Assembly (NCBI RefSeq): GCF_900497695.1
Contig: NZ_UIDD01000003.1
Span: 186,001 to 250,000, forward strand
Length of the DNA stretch: 64,000 nt
From: Pseudomonas wadenswilerensis
GTDB lineage: Bacteria; Pseudomonadota; Gammaproteobacteria; Pseudomonadales; Pseudomonadaceae
Direction: 5' to 3'
Shown here: in pieces, positions 1 through 9,800 of the stretch
Numbering within the stretch: the stretch's first letter is position 1
Layout of the letters: each line of letters starts with the position of its first letter
Notes under the pieces: generated by a model
Told to the model about the DNA's origin: nothing
What the model saw: only the letters and a program-made list of their open reading frames with translations
The model's database searches: none
Translations under genes and position numbers: made by a program

Positions 1-1
1 C

Positions 2-562
2 GACATGGACGGTACCCTGACCGTCGCCGTGCACGATTTTGCGGCGATCAAGGAGGCGCTGGAGATTCCGCAGACGCACGACATCCTTACCCACCTGGCG
101 GCTTTGCCGGCCGCCGAGGCCGCGGCCAAGCACGCCTGGCTGCTGGAACATGAGCGTGAGCTGGCGATCGGCTCGCGCCCGGCTACCGGCGCCGTGGAGC
201 TGGTCCGCGACCTGGCGGCGCGTGGTTGTCGGTTGGGCATCCTCACCCGCAATGCCCGTGAGCTGGCGCATATCACTCTGGAGGCCATCGGCCTGGCTGA
301 CTGCTTTGCCGTCGAGCACATCGTCGGTCGCGATGAAGCACCGCCCAAACCACACCCGGGTGGCTTGTTGAAGCTGGCCGAAGCCTGGGACGTGGCGCCG
401 ACCGAGATGGTCATGGTCGGCGATTATCGCTTTGACCTGGATTGCGGCCGGGCGGCGGGGGCGCGGACGATTCTGGTCAACCTGCCGGACAATCCCTGGC
501 CGGAACTGGCCGACTGGCATGCGGCGGATTGTCGGGCGCTGCAGGTGATGCTCGACCAATAG
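2..562 (+). CDS. HAD-family hydrolase, 5' end missing
   Basis: The reading frame is open to the left window edge and the first visible residues, DMDGTLT, are the nucleophile motif I of the haloacid dehalogenase superfamily, so the true start lies upstream. Motif II is seen as ILTRN, the motif III lysine is in PPKPHPG, and motif IV is MVGDYRFDLDCG. The helical cap between motifs I and II is short, as in the subfamily IA group that holds phosphoglycolate phosphatase and beta-phosphoglucomutase. A small cytosolic phosphatase acting on a phosphorylated metabolite is the likely role; the substrate cannot be told. It is followed directly by a REP pair. Confidence 0.85.
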   Translation, partial: DMDGTLTVAVHDFAAIKEALEIPQTHDILTHLAALPAAEAAAKHAWLLEHERELAIGSRPATGAVELVRDLAARGCRLGILTRNARELAHITLEAIGLADCFAVEHIVGRDEAPPKPHPGGLLKLAEAWDVAPTEMVMVGDYRFDLDCGRAAGARTILVNLPDNPWPELADWHAADCRALQVMLDQ

Positions 563-630
563 CTGGCAAGGCCGGCTCCCACAGGTGGGCTGCACGCGGT
601 CCTTGTGGGAGCTGGCTCGCCAGCGATGAG
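561..630. repeat. Inverted pair of REP-like elements
   Basis: Two copies of a palindromic unit (AGCTGGCAAGGCCGGCTCCC at 561 and its near inverse ending at 630) face each other across about 18 bases, between convergent genes. The same unit recurs at 45711-45801. Such pairs are the usual extragenic palindromes of this genus and may act as a transcript end. Confidence 0.7.
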
Positions 631-645
631 GCCCTCACACCTTAC

Positions 646-3117
646 TCAGAACTCCCAGCGCGTGGTCAGCATCACATTGCGCGGATCACCGTAGTAGGTG
701 GTATCGAAGTTGCCCAGCCCGCTAAGGTAGCGCTTGTCGAACACGTTGTTGGCATTGACCGTGAAGCTCAGCTGTTCGTTGTACTGGTAGCGGGTCATCA
801 GGTCGACCAGGGTGTAGCCGCCTTGCTTGATGAAGGTGTAGTCGTTCACCGAGCGATTGTAGATCTTGCCGTAGAACGCGCTCTGCCAGTTGATTCCCCC
901 GCCCACGGTCACTTTATCCAGCACCCCCGGCAAACGGTAGGTGGTGAACATCCGCACCAGGTGCTCAGGCTTGCTGGTGCTCATCGGGAAGCCATAGATG
1001 CGCTGCTCGTCGGCATCGCGCGAGCGTGCGTAGGTGTAGCCTGCCGAGAGGTTCCAGCCTTCCTGCAGTTCGCCGGCGATTTCCAGCTCGATGCCCTGGG
1101 TGGTGGCGCCACTGGTGGCCTTGTAGATGCCCTCGTTGGTCGCAGGGTTGGTGCCGATCGACTCGGCGACGTTGTCCTGCTCGATGCGGAACAGCGCCAG
1201 GCTGGCGTTGAGCTTGCCGTCGAAGTAGGCCGCCTTGAGGCCGGTTTCGTAGCTGTCGCCTTCGACCGGATCAAGGGTCGCGCCATTGCTGTCCTTGTTG
1301 CTCTGTGGCTGGTAGATCGAAGTGTAGCTGGCGTACACCGAGTAGGTGTCGTCGAGGTCATAGACGACACCGGCGTACGGGGTGACCACGCCATGTTGCT
1401 TGTAGCCGGACTGGCTGTCCTGGAAGGTCGGGTTGAGGCCGTCGTAGTCGTAGTTGTCGTCGTACTTGAAGGTGCTGACACGGGTGCCGAGTATCACCGA
1501 GAGGTCGTCCGTCGGGTGCAGGCGGGTAGCGATGTAGGCGCCGTTCTGGCTCTTTTTCTGTTCGTACTTGCCGTTTTTCGGGAAGTCCGGCACGCCGATG
1601 TGGCCGTCCCAGTCAAAGATGCTGCCGGGCACCATGGCAAACTCGCTGGTGTCCCAGGTGGCGCCAGTCTGGCGCGAATGGTTGGTGTCCAGACCGACGA
1701 CCAGGTCATGCTGGCGACCGAACAGGGTGAACGGGCCCGAGAGGTTGAGGTCGGCGCTGTTCTGCACCCGATGGCCTTCCCAGCGGCCCCAGAAGAACGA
1801 CATGCCATCGCCATTGCGATCCGGCGCACCGCCACTGGCCGAGGCCAGGCGGGTGTCGTGGTCGCTTTGCAGCTGGTTGACGGTGAGTTTGAGCGACCAG
1901 TCGTTGGCCAGCGCCTGCTCCAGCGAGGCGAAGTAGGTACGGTTCTGGAAGTCGCGGCGGCTCCAGTCGGCGCCCGGGTTGAACGAGCGTGAGAAGTCCG
2001 TGCGGCCGCCGTCGGTGTAATACACCGGGTTACCGGTCCAGGAGCTGCCACGCGGGGTGGTGGTCTGCTGGTCGATGCCGACGGTCAGCAGGGTGTCCGG
2101 GGTGATGTCGGCTTCGAGGATGCCGTAGTACACCTCTTTGCTCTGCTGGTAGTGGTCCTGGTAGCCCTTCTTGTCCTGCTGGGCGCTGACGAAGCGCCCG
2201 CGCACGCTGCCGCTGCTGTTGATCGGGCCGGAGACATCGACTTCGCCACGGTAGTTATCCCAGTTGCCGGCACTGCCGGTCAGCGAACCCTGGAACTGCG
2301 CGGTCGGTTTTTTGCGGATCAGGTTGACCGTGGCCGACGGGTCGCCGGAGCCGGTCATCAGGCCGGTGGCGCCCTTGAGCACTTCCACCCGGTCGTAGAT
2401 GGCCATGTCGACGTGGGCGGTGCCTTCGCCATACACACCGTCATACACGGTGTTGACGCCGTCGTACTGGTAGTTGGTGATCACCAGGCCGCGGCTGGTG
2501 AACTCGGTGCGGTCGCTGTCATAGGTTTGCGCCGACACGCCGGGGGTGTTGCGCAGTACATCGGAAATGCTCTGGGCGCCCTGGTCGTCCATCTGCTGGC
2601 GGGTGACCACGGTGATGGTTTGCGGTGTTTCGCGTATCGACAGCGGCAGCTTGGTCGCGGTACGGGTCGCCGCCGTGGTGTAGGAATGGGTGCCCTCGGT
2701 GGTTTCACCCAGACCCTGGGCGTTGATGCTGGTGGCGCCCAGTTCCATCGCTGCGCCGGTGTTGGCCGGCACCAATACGTAGCCGCCGTTGGACTGACGC
2801 TGAGCCTGCAGGCCGGTACCGCTGAGCAGACGGGCCAGGCCTTCTTCCACCGAATAGTTGCCCTGCAGGCCGGCCGACTGCTGGCCCTGAGTCTGGCGGG
2901 CATCGAACGACAGGGTAATGTTGGCGCGGGTGGCGAACAGGCTCAGAGTGGTGCCCAGCGGGCCCGGGGCGATCTGGAATTGCGTGCTGGCGCTCTGCGC
3001 CATGGCCTGGGCAGGCAGCAGCGCGAGCAGCGGCAAAGGCGCCAGGGTCAGGCCGAACAGCGCCAGGTGGACAGCGCGAACCAGAGGGCGGGGTGCGCGC
3101 GGACAAGTCGGGGTCAT
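646..3117 (-). CDS. TonB-dependent siderophore receptor with signalling domain
   Basis: Outer-membrane, TonB-powered receptor of 823 aa. Residues 1-40 form a signal peptide ending AQAMAQ. Residues about 45-115 match the STN (secretin/TonB short N-terminal) domain found only in receptors that also signal to an anti-sigma factor. The plug follows (LSIRETPQTITVVTRQQM to about 265), then a beta barrel ending in the typical aromatic C-terminus (TTRWEF). It lies downstream of an ECF sigma/FecR pair on the same strand, so it should both import a ferric siderophore and report its binding. The ligand is not readable; the plug resembles ferripyoverdine/hydroxamate receptors. A Fur-box-like site lies about 65 bases upstream. 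Confidence 0.92.
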   Translation of the reverse strand: MTPTCPRAPRPLVRAVHLALFGLTLAPLPLLALLPAQAMAQSASTQFQIAPGPLGTTLSLFATRANITLSFDARQTQGQQSAGLQGNYSVEEGLARLLSGTGLQAQRQSNGGYVLVPANTGAAMELGATSINAQGLGETTEGTHSYTTAATRTATKLPLSIRETPQTITVVTRQQMDDQGAQSISDVLRNTPGVSAQTYDSDRTEFTSRGLVITNYQYDGVNTVYDGVYGEGTAHVDMAIYDRVEVLKGATGLMTGSGDPSATVNLIRKKPTAQFQGSLTGSAGNWDNYRGEVDVSGPINSSGSVRGRFVSAQQDKKGYQDHYQQSKEVYYGILEADITPDTLLTVGIDQQTTTPRGSSWTGNPVYYTDGGRTDFSRSFNPGADWSRRDFQNRTYFASLEQALANDWSLKLTVNQLQSDHDTRLASASGGAPDRNGDGMSFFWGRWEGHRVQNSADLNLSGPFTLFGRQHDLVVGLDTNHSRQTGATWDTSEFAMVPGSIFDWDGHIGVPDFPKNGKYEQKKSQNGAYIATRLHPTDDLSVILGTRVSTFKYDDNYDYDGLNPTFQDSQSGYKQHGVVTPYAGVVYDLDDTYSVYASYTSIYQPQSNKDSNGATLDPVEGDSYETGLKAAYFDGKLNASLALFRIEQDNVAESIGTNPATNEGIYKATSGATTQGIELEIAGELQEGWNLSAGYTYARSRDADEQRIYGFPMSTSKPEHLVRMFTTYRLPGVLDKVTVGGGINWQSAFYGKIYNRSVNDYTFIKQGGYTLVDLMTRYQYNEQLSFTVNANNVFDKRYLSGLGNFDTTYYGDPRNVMLTTRWEF

Positions 3118-3183
3118 GCAGGATTTCCTTCGATTGGCTGGGCAGAGGGGCGGTCGAAATTTGCCGCTTTAACTGCGTAGCCG

Positions 3184-3199
3184 AATGAGAATGAAAATC
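3184..3199. promoter_or_regulatory. Fur-box-like site upstream of the receptor
   Basis: AATGAGAATGAAAATC contains two successive hexamers close to the GATAAT repeats of a Fur box. It lies in the 106-base gap between the FecR-like gene and the receptor, where an iron-responsive promoter is expected. Assigned by eye only. Confidence 0.55.
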
Positions 3200-3223
3200 G
3201 GCAACCCTTTGTGCGAAATTTCT

Positions 3224-4171
3224 TCAGACTGCTTCAATGCTGACCCAGTAGCGGGTCATGTAACGCACCCTGACCGGCAACGACACGCCAAGGTTTTCCA
3301 GGACGGTGTCGGTGTCGTCGATACGAAAGGCGCCGGACAGGCGCAGGTCGGCAATGCTCTCGGCACAGCGCAGCACGCCGGGGCGGTAGCGGCGCAGTTC
3401 ACTGATGAAGTCGCCCAGGCGCCATTCGATCACGGTCAGCATGCCCTGGGTCCAGGCTCCGGTGCCGGGCAGGGCGGTGCTGGCGGCAGCAATCTGCGTG
3501 CGGTCGAAGCTGACGCTTTGTCCGGTCTCCAGGCGCAGCATCAGCAGCGGCTGGTCGAGCGGGCGTACTTCAACCGCATGCTCGAGCACGCTGACGCGGC
3601 TCAGGCCGTTGTCGCTACGGACGTTGAAGCGCGTGCCCAGGGCGCGCACCCGGCCTTCGGCCGTTTCGACAATGAACGGGCGAGCCGCACTATCGCGTGC
3701 GGTCTGCACCATGATTTCACCGCTGTAAAGGCGCAGCAGGCGTTGCTGGCCGTCGTAGCGGATATCCACAGCGCTGTCGGTGTTGAGTTCGAGCTGGCTG
3801 CCGTCGGCGAGGCGTACCTGGCGGCGCTGGCCCTTGCCGGTGCGCAACTCGGCCATCCAGGCCTGGCCCGGGGTGCTTTCCCGTACGGCCCAGCCGGTTG
3901 CACCGACGGCCATGAGCAGGGCCAGGGTCTTGAGTACGGCGCGGCGCCGGGCGCGCACACCGGCCAGGGCCGGCAGGGCGACATCGGCCGGCAGTCGTCC
4001 CAACTGACGCTGCAGCTTTTCTACCCGCGCCCAGGCCTGGGCATGGGCCTGGCTCTTGCCCAGCCAGTCTTGCCAGGCCTGCAACTGCGCATCGCTGGGC
4101 GGCGCGGCGTTGAGCTGCACGTACCAGGTGGCGGCAGCTTCGAGGGTGCGATAGTCCAGCGGCTGGGCCAT
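3224..4171 (-). CDS. FecR-family anti-sigma factor
   Basis: Inner-membrane regulator of 315 aa that holds and activates the ECF sigma factor encoded just before it. The N-terminal cytosolic part (residues about 8-55, TLEAAATWYVQL and a Trp-rich helix) is the DUF4880-type sigma-binding domain. A single membrane segment follows near residues 78-95 (LALLMAVGATGWAV), then the periplasmic FecR domain (QVRLADGSQLELNTDSAVDI) and a C-terminal STN-like part that contacts the receptor's signalling domain. Only one base separates it from the sigma gene, so the two are translated together. Length and domain order are normal for the family. Confidence 0.92.
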   Translation of the reverse strand: MAQPLDYRTLEAAATWYVQLNAAPPSDAQLQAWQDWLGKSQAHAQAWARVEKLQRQLGRLPADVALPALAGVRARRRAVLKTLALLMAVGATGWAVRESTPGQAWMAELRTGKGQRRQVRLADGSQLELNTDSAVDIRYDGQQRLLRLYSGEIMVQTARDSAARPFIVETAEGRVRALGTRFNVRSDNGLSRVSVLEHAVEVRPLDQPLLMLRLETGQSVSFDRTQIAAASTALPGTGAWTQGMLTVIEWRLGDFISELRRYRPGVLRCAESIADLRLSGAFRIDDTDTVLENLGVSLPVRVRYMTRYWVSIEAV

Positions 4172-4172
4172 G

Positions 4173-4673
4173 TCAGTCGTCCGTCAGTAGCAGGCAGTGG
4201 GTCATGGCGCGGATCAGGTGCTTCTTCACCGTGGTCACCGACACTCCCAGGCGCTCAGCGGTGGCCACATAGCTCAGGCCTTCGAGCTGCACGGCCAGGA
4301 AAATATTGCGCGTGCGCTCGCCCAGGCCATCGAGCATCTGGTCCACGGCCAGCAAGGTTTCGAGGATCAGCAAGCGGCTTTCCGGCGATTCGGCGACCCG
4401 CTCCGGGCGCAACGCCAGTTCGTCCAGGTAGGCCTGTTCGAGCGCTTTGCGGCGGAACTTGTCGATCATCAGCGCATGGGCAATGGCGCCCAGGTAGCTG
4501 CGCGGCTCGCGAATGGTGTCTGCATTGCGCGCGTTCAAAACCCGGATAAAGGTGTCCTGGGCCAGGTCGGCGGCATCGCTGGCATTGCCCAGGCGGGCGC
4601 GCAGCCAGTTCTTCAACCAACCGTTATGTTCGCTGTAGAGCGCGTGCAGGGCAGCATGATCGGGAGCGGGCAT
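4173..4673 (-). CDS. ECF sigma factor, FecI type
   Basis: Sigma-70 family factor of 166 aa. Region 2 is seen at residues about 12-48 (LKNWLRARLGNASDAADLAQ, with DTFIRVL after it) and region 4 near the C-terminus (GLSYVATAERLGVSVTTVKK), the helix-turn-helix that reads the -35 element. It belongs to the iron-starvation group that pairs with FecR and drives the downstream receptor gene, which is exactly the order here. The start was chosen at the ATG giving MPAPDHAALH, close to a Fur-box-like site, so iron control through Fur is likely. Confidence 0.92.
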   Translation of the reverse strand: MPAPDHAALHALYSEHNGWLKNWLRARLGNASDAADLAQDTFIRVLNARNADTIREPRSYLGAIAHALMIDKFRRKALEQAYLDELALRPERVAESPESRLLILETLLAVDQMLDGLGERTRNIFLAVQLEGLSYVATAERLGVSVTTVKKHLIRAMTHCLLLTDD

Positions 4674-4691
4674 GGTGAGGCAATATCGAGT

Positions 4692-4711
4692 AATTGATAA
4701 TTAGTCGCATT
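4692..4711. promoter_or_regulatory. Fur-box-like site upstream of the sigma factor
   Basis: AATTGATAATTAGTCGCATT contains one exact GATAAT hexamer and a degenerate partner. It lies 19-38 bases before the sigma start. Together with the site at 3184 it fits Fur repression of the whole cassette. Confidence 0.5.
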
Positions 4712-4813
4712 ATTGTGGTTTGCTGGCGCACTATGCAAGCGCTCGTGCTTGACCTGGGGCAGGGGCAGGCAAAGACTGGTCAGCTATTTGCCCAATCGAC
4801 TCAGGAGGTTTCC

Positions 4814-5824
4814 ATGACCAGCAGGGCCATTATCGTCCAGACCGGCGGTGGTTACGACAAGGTGCAGGTAGGCACCCGCGAGGCTGCGGCGCCGCAAGCC
4901 GGCGAAATCAGCGTGCGCCTGCACGCCAACTCGCTCAACTATCACGACTTCGCCGTGGTCAGCGGCATGTGGGGGCCGACTGCGCCGCGTATCCCCATGG
5001 CCGACGGCGCCGGTGTGGTGACCGCAGTGGGTGCTGGCGTGAGCGAGTTCGCCGTGGGCGATTCGGTGGTCAGCACCTTCTTCCCAGACTGGCTGGACGG
5101 CCAGCCGTTGGTCGAAGGTTTCGCCAGCGTACCGGGCGACGGCATCGATGGTTACGCCCGCGAACAGGTGACTGCCCGCGCAACCTCTTTTACCCATGCG
5201 CCCAAGGGCTACAGCCACGCCGAAGCGGCGACCCTGACCACCGCCGGCCTCACCGCCTGGCGCGCACTGATGGCCGATGACTCGCTCAAGCCAGGCGATA
5301 CCGTGCTGGTGCAAGGTACTGGTGGCGTGTCGATTTTCGCCCTGCAGTTCGCCAAGCTGGCCGGTGCCACGGTGATCGCCACGTCCTCCAGCGACGACAA
5401 GCTCGAACGCCTCAAGGCCCTCGGCGCCGACCACCTGATCAACTACCGCAAGACTCCGGCCTGGGGCGAGAAGGTGCGCCAGCTCACCGCCAACCGCGGT
5501 GTCGATCACGTGATCGAAGTCGGTGGCCCGGCGACCCTCGAGCAATCAATGATCGCTGCGCGTATCGGCGGGCATGTGTCGCTGATCGGTATTCTGACCG
5601 GCGTGGCGGGCAACCTGCCGCTGGTCCAGGCCCTGGTACGGCAGATTCGCCTGCAAGGCGTGCTGGTGGGCAGCCGTGCCCAGCAGCAGGCGATGGTCCG
5701 CGCCATCGATGCCAATGGCTTGCGCCCGGTCGTGGACAAGACCTTCGACCTGGAGCAGATCGTCGAAGCCTTCCGCTATCAGGAAAGCAACCAGCACTTC
5801 GGCAAGATCTGCCTGAGCATCTGA
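4814..5824 (+). CDS. MDR-family (quinone oxidoreductase-like) NAD(P)-dependent oxidoreductase
   Basis: Medium-chain dehydrogenase/reductase of 336 aa. The start at 4814 follows a strong ribosome site (CAGGAGGT); a longer frame upstream has no such signal. The GroES-like N-terminal half carries NSLNYHD and the GAGVV segment, and the Rossmann half carries the nucleotide-binding GTGGVSIFALQFAK. The catalytic and structural zinc cysteines are absent (the only Cys is five residues from the end), so despite the usual database name 'zinc-dependent alcohol dehydrogenase family' this member should be zinc-free, like quinone oxidoreductases. The substrate is unknown. It is convergent with the LysR gene, nine bases away. 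Confidence 0.88.
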   Translation: MTSRAIIVQTGGGYDKVQVGTREAAAPQAGEISVRLHANSLNYHDFAVVSGMWGPTAPRIPMADGAGVVTAVGAGVSEFAVGDSVVSTFFPDWLDGQPLVEGFASVPGDGIDGYAREQVTARATSFTHAPKGYSHAEAATLTTAGLTAWRALMADDSLKPGDTVLVQGTGGVSIFALQFAKLAGATVIATSSSDDKLERLKALGADHLINYRKTPAWGEKVRQLTANRGVDHVIEVGGPATLEQSMIAARIGGHVSLIGILTGVAGNLPLVQALVRQIRLQGVLVGSRAQQQAMVRAIDANGLRPVVDKTFDLEQIVEAFRYQESNQHFGKICLSI

Positions 5825-5833
5825 GCCAGCGCC

Positions 5834-6718
5834 TCAGATCTGCCCCAGCAACCAGCCGCGAAATGCCATCAGCGATGGCAGCGACTGGTTGCGTGGCGGG
5901 TAGATCAGGTAATAGCTGCGCTGGCTGGCAAACGGTGCACCGGCACTGACCAGTTCACCGCTGGCCAGCTCGTCGGCCACCAGGATGCGCGGTACCAGGC
6001 CGATGCCGATGCCGGCGCGCACTGCCTGGATCAGGTGCGAAGTCAGCTCGAAGCTGGGCCCCAGGCGCATGCTGCGGTGCGCCAGGCCATGGTGGGAAAA
6101 CCATTCGCCCCAGGCGTTGGGGTTGTTGGCCACGTTGAGCAGCAACTGCTCATGCAGGCGCGGCGGTGACCAGTCGGCCTGGCCGGCGGCGGTGTCCGGC
6201 GAGAGGATCACCAGCAACTCTTCGGCATGCAGGCGATGACAGACCAGCCCCGGTACGTCGGCATTACCGACGACGATGGCGGCGTCGATGCCGCTGGTTT
6301 CAAAATCGATGGCTTCGATGCGTGAATTGATGTGCACCAGCATGCCCGGGTGCAGCTTGTAGAACTCATGCAGGCGCGGCAGCAGCCATTTGGAGCCGAA
6401 GGTCGGCAGGGTCGCCAGGCGCAGGCTGCCTTCGCCAGACTGGTAAGCCATGGCCTGCAAAGTAGCACTGCGGATCCGCCCGAGGGCTTCGCTCATCTCC
6501 CGCTGATACAGCCGACCGACATCAGTCAGGCGCACCTGGCGGCCTTCGCGGCGGAACAGGGTCAGGCCCAGTTGCTGCTCCAGCGCCTGCACCTGGCGGC
6601 TCACCGCGCTCTGGGTCAGCGACAGCTCGGTGGCGGCGCGGGTGTAGCTTTCATGCCGGGCGGCGGCTTCGAAAGCCAGCAGCAATGACATGGACGGCGT
6701 TAGATGGCGGTAATTCAT
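5834..6718 (-). CDS. LysR-family transcriptional regulator (GcvA-like)
   Basis: DNA-binding regulator of 294 aa. Residues about 5-64 hold the winged helix-turn-helix (RAATELSLTQSAVSRQVQAL), and the rest is a periplasmic-binding-protein-like sensor domain. The opening (MNYRHLTPSMSLLLAFEAAARHESYTRAA style) and the start of the effector domain are like the GcvA/AmpR branch. It is divergent from the YdiJ-type dehydrogenase gene with about 160 bases between them, so that gene is a reasonable target, together with autoregulation. The effector is unknown. Confidence 0.9.
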   Translation of the reverse strand: MNYRHLTPSMSLLLAFEAAARHESYTRAATELSLTQSAVSRQVQALEQQLGLTLFRREGRQVRLTDVGRLYQREMSEALGRIRSATLQAMAYQSGEGSLRLATLPTFGSKWLLPRLHEFYKLHPGMLVHINSRIEAIDFETSGIDAAIVVGNADVPGLVCHRLHAEELLVILSPDTAAGQADWSPPRLHEQLLLNVANNPNAWGEWFSHHGLAHRSMRLGPSFELTSHLIQAVRAGIGIGLVPRILVADELASGELVSAGAPFASQRSYYLIYPPRNQSLPSLMAFRGWLLGQI

Positions 6719-6876
6719 TCGTAAAAGTCATCGATAGCGGCAGAAATATCCAGTTGTCCGCGGCGGCACGCTCCGGGATCATTGGCATATCAGTGTCTTG
6801 AGGCTGACCTAATTATGCTCAGCCAGCAAGTGTTCCGATATCCCGTGATTAGCCAAATTAAAGAGGCCATCCTTTG

Positions 6877-9800
6877 ATGATCGCCCAGTTGCCGACCAGC
6901 GCCCCTGCTGCCGACTATTCCGATTTCCTCGCCGCCCTGCGTGCCAACGGTTTCCGTGGCCAGATTAGCGCCGACTATGCCACCCGCACGGTGCTCGCCA
7001 CCGATAACTCGATCTACCAGCGCCTGCCACAAGCGGCGGTGTTCCCGCTGGATGCCGAGGACGTCGCCCGGGTTGCCGCGCTGATGGCCGAACCGCGCTT
7101 TCGCCAGGTCAAGCTCACCCCCCGTGGTGGCGGCACCGGTACCAACGGCCAGTCGCTGACCGACGGCATCGTCGTCGACCTGTCGCGGCACATGAACAAC
7201 ATCCTCGAGATCAACGTCGAGGAGCGTTGGGTGCGGGTCCAGGCCGGGGTGGTCAAGGACCAGCTCAACGCCGCGCTCAAGCCCCACGGCTTGTTCTTCG
7301 CCCCGGAGCTGTCGACCTCCAACCGCGCCACCGTCGGCGGCATGATCAACACCGACGCCAGCGGCCAGGGCAGCTGCACCTACGGCAAGACCCGCGATCA
7401 CGTGCTTGAACTGCACAGTGTGCTGCTCGGCGGCGAGCGCCTGCACAGCCTGCCCATCGATGACCAGGCGCTGGAGCAGGCTTGCGCGCAACCAGGCCGC
7501 AGCGGTGAGGTGTACCGCATGGCCCGGCAGATCCAGGAAACCCAGGCCGAGCTGATCGAGACCATCTTCCCCAAGCTCAACCGCTGCCTGACCGGTTACG
7601 ACCTGGCGCACCTGCGCGACGAGCAGGGCCGCTTCAACCTTAACAGTGTGCTGTGCGGCGCCGAAGGCTCGCTGGGCTACGTGGTCGAGGCCAAGCTCAA
7701 CGTGCTGCCGATTCCGAAGTACGCTGTGCTGGTCAACGTGCGTTACAGCAGCTTCATGGACGCCCTGCGCGACGCCAATGCGCTGATGGCGCACAAGCCG
7801 CTGTCGATCGAGACGGTGGACTCCAAGGTACTGATGCTGGCGATGAAGGACATCGTCTGGCACAGCGTCGCCGAGTACTTCCCCGCCGAAGCCGAGCGCC
7901 CGACCCTGGGCATCAACCTGGTGGAGTTCTGCGGTGATGATCCGGCTGAAGTGAACGCGCGGGTGCAGGCGTTTGTCGCCCACCTGCAGGCTGACACCGG
8001 CGTCGAGCGTCTGGGCCACACCCTGGCCGAAGGCGCCGAGGCGGTGACCCGGGTCTACACCATGCGCAAGCGTTCGGTAGGCCTGCTTGGCAACGTCGAC
8101 GGCGAAGTGCGTCCGCAACCGTTCGTTGAAGACACCGCCGTACCGCCAGAGCAGTTGGCCGACTACATCGCCGACTTCCGCGCATTGCTCGACAGCTACG
8201 GCCTGGCCTATGGCATGTTCGGTCATGTCGACGCCGGCGTGTTGCACGTACGCCCGGCGCTGGACATGAAAGACCCGGCCCAGGCTGCACTGGTCAAGCC
8301 GATTTCCGATGCCGTGGCGGCACTGACCCAGCGTTATGGCGGCCTGCTCTGGGGGGAGCATGGCAAGGGCCTGCGTTCGGAATACGTGCCGGATTTCTTC
8401 GGTGAACTGTACCCGGCACTGCAGTCGCTCAAGGGCGCGTTCGACCCCTACAACCAGCTCAACCCCGGCAAGATCTGCACCCCGCCCGATAGCGAGCAGG
8501 GCCTGATCAAGGTCAACGAAGCGCCAATGCGCGGTGATTTTGACCGGCAGATCGATGAGCGGGTCTGGCAAAGCTTTGGCAGCGCCGTGCACTGCAACGG
8601 CAACGGCGCCTGCTACAACTTCGACCCCAACGACGCCATGTGCCCATCGTGGAAGGCCACCCGTGAGCGCCAGCATTCGCCCAAGGGCCGCGCCTCGCTG
8701 ATCCGTGAATGGTTGCGCCTGCAGGGTGCGGCCAGCATCGATGTATTGGCGGCGGCAAAGAACAAGACTTCGTGGCTCAAGGAGCTGCCCAAACGCCTGC
8801 GCAACAACCAGGCACGCTCCCGTGGCGAAGCCGATTTCTCCCACGAAGTCTACGAAGCCATGGCCGGCTGCCTGGCGTGCAAATCCTGCGCGGGGCAGTG
8901 CCCGATCAAGGTCAACGTGCCGGAGTTTCGCTCGCGCTTCCTGGAGCTGTACCACGGTCGCTATCAGCGCCCGCTGCGTGACTACCTGATCGGCTCGCTG
9001 GAGTTCAGCATTCCCTACATGGCCTATGCGCCAGGGTTGTACAACGCGGTGATGGGGTCGAAGTGGGTCAGCCGCCTGCTCGAGCGCCATGTCGGCATGC
9101 TCGACAGCCCGCTGATCAGCCGCTACAACCTGCAGAACACCCTGACCCGTTGCAACGTCCGCGCGGCCAGCGTGCCGGCGCTGCGCGAACTGACCCCGGC
9201 CCAGCGTGAGCGCAGCATCGTGCTGGTCCAGGATGCGTTCACCCGCTACTTCGAAACACCGCTGCTGGCGTCGTTTATCGAGCTGGCCCACCGTCTTGGC
9301 CACAAGGTGTTCCTCGCGCCCTACAGCGCCAACGGCAAACCCTTGCATGTTCAGGGCTTCCTTGGCGCCTTTGCCAAGGCGGCGATTCGCAACGCCAACC
9401 AGCTCAAGGCCCTGGCCGATTGCGGCGTGCCACTGGTCGGCCTCGACCCGGCCATGACCCTGGTGTACCGCCAGGAGTACCAGAAGGTCGAAGGCCTGAG
9501 CGACTGCCCGAAGGTGCTGCTGCCGCAGGAATGGTTGATCGACGTGCTGCCCGAACAGGCCGCGGGCGTCGGCGAAACCTTCCGTCTGCTGGCCCACTGC
9601 ACCGAGAAAACCAACGTGCCGGCCAGTACCCGCCAGTGGGAGCAGGTATTCGCGCGCTTGGGGCTGAAACTGCTCACCGAAGCGACCGGTTGCTGCGGCA
9701 TGTCCGGCACCTATGGCCACGAAGCGCGCAACCAGGACACCTCGCGAACCATTTTCGAGCAATCCTGGGCCGGCAAGCTGGGTAAACAGGGGGAGGCGTT

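Noticed and set aside
6790..9762. 990-aa frame antisense to the YdiJ-type gene
   Set aside because: Antisense shadow of an intact, well-matched gene.
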